Source: Ehretia macrophylla
Taxonomy: Eukaryota; Streptophyta; Magnoliopsida; Boraginales; Ehretiaceae
Length of the DNA: 64,000 nucleotides
Direction: 5' to 3'
Assembly (NCBI GenBank): GCA_037974665.1
Contig: CM075778.1
Location: forward strand, 6,561,001-6,625,000
Positions within the stretch are counted from its first letter, which is position 1; each line of letters opens with the position of its first letter. The position numbers and the translations under genes are program-made. Shown piece by piece: positions 58,301-64,000 of the stretch. The notes beneath the pieces are model-generated. The model was not told where the DNA came from. It saw only the letters and a list, made by a program, of their open reading frames with translations, and searched no databases.

Positions 58301-60859
58301 TTTTGAAATTTAGGAGCAATGTGTATGTGCTTTTGTCTCTAGAGAATGTATTTACTGTCGAGGTGGGGTTTGAATGTGTGGATTTGAGTTTCCTGGGAAT
58401 TCTGACTTTTGATGGTGGAATTTTGGTTAAAATCTTTTGTATATGTGCATGACGATTGGTGTGCTTGCAGTGTATATGTTTGCTCATAATTGTGTGCAAA
58501 ATGCTGTAGGGTGGACATGAAGGATTGGGTGTGGAGTTGCGATATATATGTGTGAAGGGGCTGCTGGTCAACAAGCTGGTGGCCTTACTGCAGTTGAGGT
58601 GGTGTTGTGATGGTGGTTTGGAAAGTTGTATGTGTTTGTGATGGTGGATGTCTTTTTGCAACTGTGGGAGTGAGAACATGTGTGTTTGTGGTTATGGGAG
58701 AGGGAGAAAGGAATGAGGAATAGAGGAAGGCTGGCACCATCCCTGCTTTGGTAGGTAGAAAGGGAAAGCTGGGGTGAATAGGATAAGTAAAATGAATGAA
58801 AAGAAAACTCGTAAGTAGTGAAAGAAAATAGGGAATGAGCCGAGGGTAAAATTGTCTGCTGTCTCATTCTGCTTGCTCCATCACAGCCATTTTCCTGATT
58901 AGGGCGGTGAAACCGTAATATTTGATAGTATAGGGGGTGTTAGTAATATTATCCCTTGTTCTTAATTGCTAGATGTAGATGCAGCTGATATTAAGTTGTT
59001 CCATTTAGTATATTATCTAAAAGACTAAATATTAATAAAGTAAAGCTGAAAAGATTCTTATCACAGATACTTGTATGAAAAGTTTGTAGAGTATGGTCAA
59101 ACGAGTTATAAGTAGTTTATGAGGAAGAAGAGGAGGGAAGTGAATCATCACCTGAAGAATGCCATCACTGGATCACGATTTGGCTGATAAAATTAATATT
59201 ATGGGTTCTATGAGGAATATGCTTGTTTCTCGCACTCGTTACCGAGCACCCCACTCCCTCGCTTGGCTTGAGTTCTCGGTCTCTGGCTGATGGTTTGATG
59301 TCGTCATAATTCAGTAGCAAACAACTTTTGCAAATCATCAATATGTATAAATGTTAATTAGTTGTGTCTTTTCTTCAATTTGCAAGACTTTAAGGCTATT
59401 GAAATTTAACATGATTTATTATGGATACAGGCTAGACCTTTGCTTGCACAAGCTTTGGATGATGACAACTTTGATACTGTAGCTGATCCAAGGTTGCAAA
59501 AGAATTATGATCCTGTTGAGATGGCTCGAATGGTTGCATGTGCTTCTGTATGTGTTCGGCATTTGGCACGACTCAGACCAAAAATGAGTCAGGTATTTTG
59601 GCAATTCTGTGAAGATGTCTTGTTCACTAGACTGGGAACTTCTTTAAGCTATGTGTTCATGCCTTTGATATATTTACCTTTAAGATTCATTTTCTCAATT
59701 TCGACTTACTGGCTACTCTCTGAGCATGTTTAACAAGGTTACCAGAAAAATATGACTAGATTCCGATATAGCAAGCATGTAGGCTTCATGCATCCCTCCG
59801 CACTGGCATCAGTTAAATTAAATGTGTCTCGAGTATGATAATTACTGTTTTCGTAACAAGCTTAAATCTAAAACTATTGTACGAAAAGAATTACCACTCG
59901 GTATATGATGGACTAGATGTTGGGTTTAATGAGTTTGGTTCACAGCGGCTCTGGTGCAGTACTCCATGTAAGACTTGCAAATTATTTTTAATCCTTGGGC
60001 AATATTGTATTTGTATGCCTATTTGTTTATATGCTTCTAAATCAGTACTGCATTCGGTTTCAATATTTTGCTTTATCAAAGAATTTAGTGGTATATTTTG
60101 TTCTCTTTGGATGCATATTAATCCCTTGCCATGAACTAAATTTTGCATGAGACATGAAATTGCTTAAGTTGACAAATTACTTATTATTATATATAATATG
60201 TTTGTGTTCCAAAAAGAAAACAAAAAAGTAATGTCATCGGTTTATTCGTCGTCGCTGTTATTTTCCAATATATTGCACGTGGCATTTCCCTCGCCTTCAA
60301 AATAAGATCAATTTTATGTGAAGATAATTTTTTTTAATTTAAAACCGTCACTCCATAGGAAAAGAAAATTGGAGAACAAGAGCAATAGTCATAGCTCCAC
60401 ATCAAATGAAGTTATGCAATTGTTTCTGATGATTGAGATACCGGTTATGATTGTTTGATACATGTAAATCAACTATAGAGACTGTAACAATTGAATTTTG
60501 GACTGCCATTTGACATTTTTTGATTTCAGATAGTCCTCGCTTTAGAAGGAAAAATATCTTTGGATGATTTAAACGAAGGCGTGAGGCCTGGAGATAGTGC
60601 AATATACGGTTCTTATGGAAGCACGGACTACGATAATTCCCAATATAAAGAGGACCTGAAGAAATTTAGGAAGATGGCATTAGAAACCTTGGAAAACAAC
60701 TCTAGTGAATGCAGCGGCCCGACTAGTGATTTTGGCGTTCAACCCTCTGCCTCAAGCAGTGAAGGTCTAGGGAACACTCAAGAGATTCATGTGAGGCATG
60801 AAGCTCAACCCGGAAATGAGAAGGTTGGTCAAGTGGAAAATGAAGATAAGCGTGGCTGA
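52370..60859 (+). CDS. PERK-type proline-rich receptor-like kinase (8 exons)
   Basis: Exons: 52370-52688, 54562-55104, 55877-55963, 56075-56145, 56941-57017, 57207-57354, 59431-59592, 60530-60859; 578 aa. It is a plasma-membrane Ser/Thr kinase of the proline-rich extensin-like receptor kinase family, thought to sense the wall. The ectodomain (1-58) is Ser/Pro-rich with a run of nine prolines. The single transmembrane helix is at about 61-87, followed by KRRKRK. There is no cleaved signal peptide, as in other PERKs. The kinase has G-loop GEGGFGYV (208-215), Lys229, HRDIKATN (Asp325) and DFG (343-345), then [20 protein letters not shown]. All key residues are present, so it should be active. 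The ectodomain is short for the family. Exon 7 to 8 joins at [11 protein letters not shown]. Intron 1 is long (1.9 kb), and intron 6 (2.1 kb) contains a Mutator-like element. The paralog number is not assigned. Confidence 0.93.
52745..52789. repeat. (CA)n(CT)n microsatellite in PERK intron 1
   Basis: Nine CA units run into about 13 CT units just after the first donor site. Confidence 0.9.
53817..54081 (+). mobile_element. Degenerate retroelement-like remnant in PERK intron 1
   Basis: Two diverged direct copies of about 75 bases start TGTTGGAGACAAGTAAATAA (53817) and TGTTGAAGCACTATGTAAAT (54006). Each contains AGCTTT-AGATGAGAT. Between them lies GTGAGTCTCACCGCCACCCA and CATGTGAGG sequence of the kind seen in short plant LTRs. 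It looks like an old LTR or TRIM fossil; the ends are uncertain. Confidence 0.4.
57723..58955. mobile_element. Mutator-like non-autonomous element inside PERK intron 6, 1.23 kb
   Basis: The left end is GGGATAATATCACTAAGATC. The right end read inward is GGGATAATATTACTAACACC. Both continue with CCCTGTAGTATCAAATATTAC / CCCTATACTATCAAATATTAC, the left having extra bases in between. The flanks end in TCTTA on both sides (AGATCTTA before 57723, TTGTTCTTA after 58955), a decayed target duplication. The interior is G/T-rich on the plus strand with no recognisable gene. The long minus-strand ORF at 58224-58679 is low in complexity and unlikely to be real. Confidence 0.75.
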
Positions 60860-63800
60860 AAACCGTGGAAAGAGAGAACTGAAAGAAAATGTCAATATTT
60901 ATCAGAAGGTTTTGTCGTCAGGTATTACTTCGTTATGCTGCATGTGTTTTTAATCCTGCAGCTCGTCCGATATCTTTCGGCCTGTTGATCATTTCTATTT
61001 GTAATTATGAAAATCAAGACCATCTGACTAGAAGGACAAATCTCACATTTGTTCTCCTGACATAGGATCATCTACTCGACACGATCCTCCATTATTCGTA
61101 ACAGAGTTGGTATCAGTTTTTCTTTTCTCTGGAAGATTCACTAGTTGGCGTATATAACGTTACTGTCATGTACAGGAAATTTCTAGGCTTTTAAGGGTAA
61201 GTCTTCAAAACGGTAATGATCGCAAGAGTAGTTTAATGTAACTATTGCAGCCTCACAACATGGCCAAGTAATTAGACGTGGCAGCATCGCTAACGGTTGC
61301 CATTTGATGGCAACAATTTGTAAGTTTTATCCCGAATTGTATTGGGTTTTGTTGGATAGGCCAGGCGGCTGCTGCTTCTTCTTTTTTCTTTTCTTTTCTT
61401 TTCTTTCTTTTTGGTTGTTCAGACTACAAAGGTTTCTAAGATTTTGATTTACACAGTTAATGCATTGTGATTATTTTGGTCAAACTGCAGACATCTTTTT
61501 CTGGGTTTTATTATATTTTCGTCAAATTGCAGAAAGGGACGAATCTAATAACAATTGTACCATATATTTAATATTCATATACGCTATCTTTTTTTGTAAG
61601 GGCTAATTGGTTTTTTAAGTTAAAAATATCTTAAAAATATGCTTATGTTAAAAAATAAGGAGGTTAAGTGGGGGTTATAGTCCTACTTAGAGATGACAAT
61701 GGAGATGGATTCTACGAGTAGCTGCCCTCCCCTGTTCCCCTGTTCTAAATTGGGAGGGTATTGGGGTAAGAAATGAAAAATGGGGAAGGGCCTGGGGATT
61801 AATGTTAAAGACCTCCGTTGAAAAAATACTTATTTATTAGGATTTTGGTTTAATGGTATGTAATTTAATATGTATGCAAGAAGTTATAAGTTCGAGTCTT
61901 ACTGGTTATATTGTATGGTTTTCGACCTCCCTTAAAAAAAAAAAAAATAAACAATACTTGTTTTGATTTGGTTTATAGTCTTTTATAATAACTGCACATA
62001 TCCAATGGTTTATTCTTTAAAATAATGTCTATACGCACGAAACTTTGGATTTTGGTTGCTGACAACTTGGATCTTCTTGTGTTTAGCTTGTCCGATAACT
62101 ATGGTGCATGAGTATACTAGTTTAGCGGACATTTGTGAGACATGGGTGTAGGGCTCATAAGTAGTCTCAGCCGGATTGCTCAACAATTTTTTTCCTAATT
62201 TGGTGCCAACAAGGTTTTTTGTATTTGAACAATCTCCAATTAGAAAGTAATGAAAGAATCCTCTAATTACCTAGAAGAGTTTGCTTTAATATATAGATAG
62301 ATTTGCGCTACCTCACTAGTCACTTATAGTTAATATCAAAACAAGATAGATTTGTACATCATCAAAAATAAATTATTAATATATATATATATATATATAT
62401 TATAGCAACATATATTTAACCCTAAAATAATACATAGTTTTCTTTTCGTATAAACTAATTTGAAAAAAAGTGATATTTATTAAGAAAATATAGACATTAT
62501 TTATAGAAATAATTTAATAAGCTTCAAATTTTGGCGTAAAATTTTTAAAGATTGTTGTGGACTAAATTTGGTGAAAGGCCGGATAAGCTAGCGATTCTGT
62601 CAAATGAGCTTTTTCTTCTGTTTCGACGTCGAATGACCTGCAAAACAAGGCCTACTGGGGGTATGTCTCGGGGACCCCTCCGACGATCAAGTCAGTTTCA
62701 GAATCTAAAATTATGTATAAGCAAGAGAATAAAGGAAGCCAAAGAGATAAAGAGACAGAAAAAGTATTGTAATGTGTATGTGTCTCATATTAGTTACCTT
62801 TCTTGAGATGGAAGTCCTTATATTTATACTAATACTCAAGTTACTAAAGAGTGTCACATGTAATGTTGTAGTCCAGTCTTTTTGGGATGCTTTGAGTTGA
62901 CATATTACTATGGTCCCGACCTCTTGGGATGCTCCCAGGTCGGGATATGTCATATTCTAATCGGGCTAGGAGCCCCGTCAATAATTGAGTTCGGGTCGAA
63001 ATATTATGTGACCCCGACTTCGAGCTTTAGGAGACCTCGGGTAGGGCATAGATAAGACATGTCCAAACTGGGCTAAAATAGTAACCTTTCATTGGGTTAG
63101 GATTTATCTCGACCCTGGGTACTCATCACGGTGGGTGACCTGGATGGGTATTTTATCCCTTATCAAAGATAAATAATGCTAAGCAGGGTCATGATATCTA
63201 TTTTTTTTTAATGTAAAATACTATAATATAATTTTTGAAACCCTTTTTAATGAGGACAATAAAGCTACGACATTTCGATTTTACAGTTAAAGGAATATTT
63301 AGGTGGCATAAATCTAGCATATTACTTCATGATGTGTAATGTAATTACAAGATTCCAATTAGGTCAGCGCGTAGGATTCAAGAATCCGTAACTGGTCCCA
63401 GTTAGAAAGTAATTAAACGCGTCTGGAGTCAAGTAATTAATTACTCCTTCGATACCAAGCTTTGATGTAACGCTTTTATTCAAAAGAATGTATATGACGA
63501 GGACTAGTTTATATGAGGAGGACTAGTTTGATTAATGACTCCTTATAAGACTTGCAAATACTATACATACTTCGACCAAAAAAACAAAACAATACTATAT
63601 ATATCTCATTTAACATATAATAACTTCATTTACAACAATCTCATTTCATAATTTCATTTAAATTTTTTGAAACCAAAAGAAGGTTGTTGTTTGACCAGAT
63701 TTATTATCAATATTTGATTTCTGCATGGAAAGTACCACTTATAAGTTAATGATAGACCCAAATGAAGGTCATTAATGTTGTACTAGCTATCTTGTCACCA

Positions 63801-64000
63801 CTACAGTTGTATGAAATTTCTGTCTTACATTTACATATTTGTTTTGTTTTAACTTATATATATGTCTTGACATGAATTTTATTAGTGAGCTTATGTTATT
63901 TATTTGTTCTCTATTTTGTTAGTTATATATACTACTACTAATGGTACTGCTAACATCAACTCAATTCTTGTGCTTAATGGCACAAACTTTAAGAGCTGAA
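60860..64000. other. Intergenic with a dispersed repeat and a solo LTR
   Basis: The first 500 bases or so should be the 3' UTR of the PERK gene. A CTTTT-type pyrimidine run is at 61379-61411, a dispersed repeat copy at about 61460-61700 and an (AT)n run at 62378-62401. The solo LTR is at 62553-63165. From 63171 to the window end the DNA is AT-rich and no gene was seen. Confidence 0.6.
62553..63165 (-). mobile_element. Solo LTR, 613 bp, with 5-bp target duplication
   Basis: The stretch begins TGTTGTGG and ends TTATCA, so it has the TG...CA ends of an LTR, and AAGAT lies directly on both sides (62548-62552 and 63166-63170). Read on the minus strand it has a TATA box (AGTATAAATATAAGG, about 62822) and then ACTGACTTGATCGTCGGAGG (about 62681), a motif often seen downstream of the promoter in plant LTRs. 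There is no internal region beside it. It is the usual product of recombination between the two LTRs of one element. The superfamily is not fixed. The intact duplication suggests it is not very old. Confidence 0.85.

Noticed and set aside
58224-58679. Minus-strand ORF of 151 codons in PERK intron 6
   Set aside because: It is rich in His, Ser and Pro with no recognisable domain and lies wholly inside a Mutator-like element; best explained as a chance frame in GT-rich DNA.

Overview
The window is nuclear DNA from a flowering plant, almost certainly a eudicot. The genes have many GT-AG introns, the protein families are plant ones (class III peroxidase, PERK receptor kinase, plant kinesin-13), intergenic DNA is very AT-rich, and LTR retrotransposons, Mutator-type elements and MITEs lie between and inside the genes. 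The species cannot be named from the sequence alone.

Layout. 1-4985 is the 3' part of a Ty3/gypsy LTR element: integrase, a repeat-bearing spacer, two antisense ORFs with their own TATA box, and a probable 3' LTR. Eight host genes follow. They are kinesin-13B (7370-13658, +, 12 exons), a PER48/PER18-like class III peroxidase (14919-17412, +, 4 exons), an unrecognised single-exon protein with an OVATE-like C-terminus (17843-18520, -), the DDX11/CHL1 Fe-S helicase (20900-26270, -, 9 exons), ribosomal protein eL37 (29420-30920, +, 4 exons), a PXA-PX-Nexin_C sorting-nexin-like protein (32162-40138, -, 15 exons), a degenerate CbbX-type AAA protein (42581-46087, +, about 4 exons) and a PERK receptor-like kinase (52370-60859, +, 8 exons). 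Exon boundaries were placed by hand from splice signals, reading phase and remembered family sequences. Each model has intact phase throughout, except for one non-consensus donor in the kinesin.

The gene-poor stretches hold well-preserved non-autonomous DNA transposons. A Pack-MULE (27187-28641) carries a broken fragment of an OSCA/CSC1-like channel gene. Four other Mutator-like elements are at 28795-29186, 47917-49325, 50899-51290 and 57723-58955 (the last inside a PERK intron). There is also an Emigrant/pogo-type MITE (40709-41387), a Tourist-like MITE (47066-47449), and a solo LTR with a perfect 5-bp target duplication (62553-63165).

The genes do not form a pathway. They are unrelated housekeeping or signalling genes side by side, as is normal in plants. 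I found no operon-like, CRISPR-like or otherwise new multi-gene system. The points most worth a second look are the abnormal splice donor that falls inside the KVD finger of kinesin-13B, the Pack-MULE with a captured channel fragment, and the AAA gene that keeps Walker A but has lost the Walker B glutamate and the pore-loop segment.
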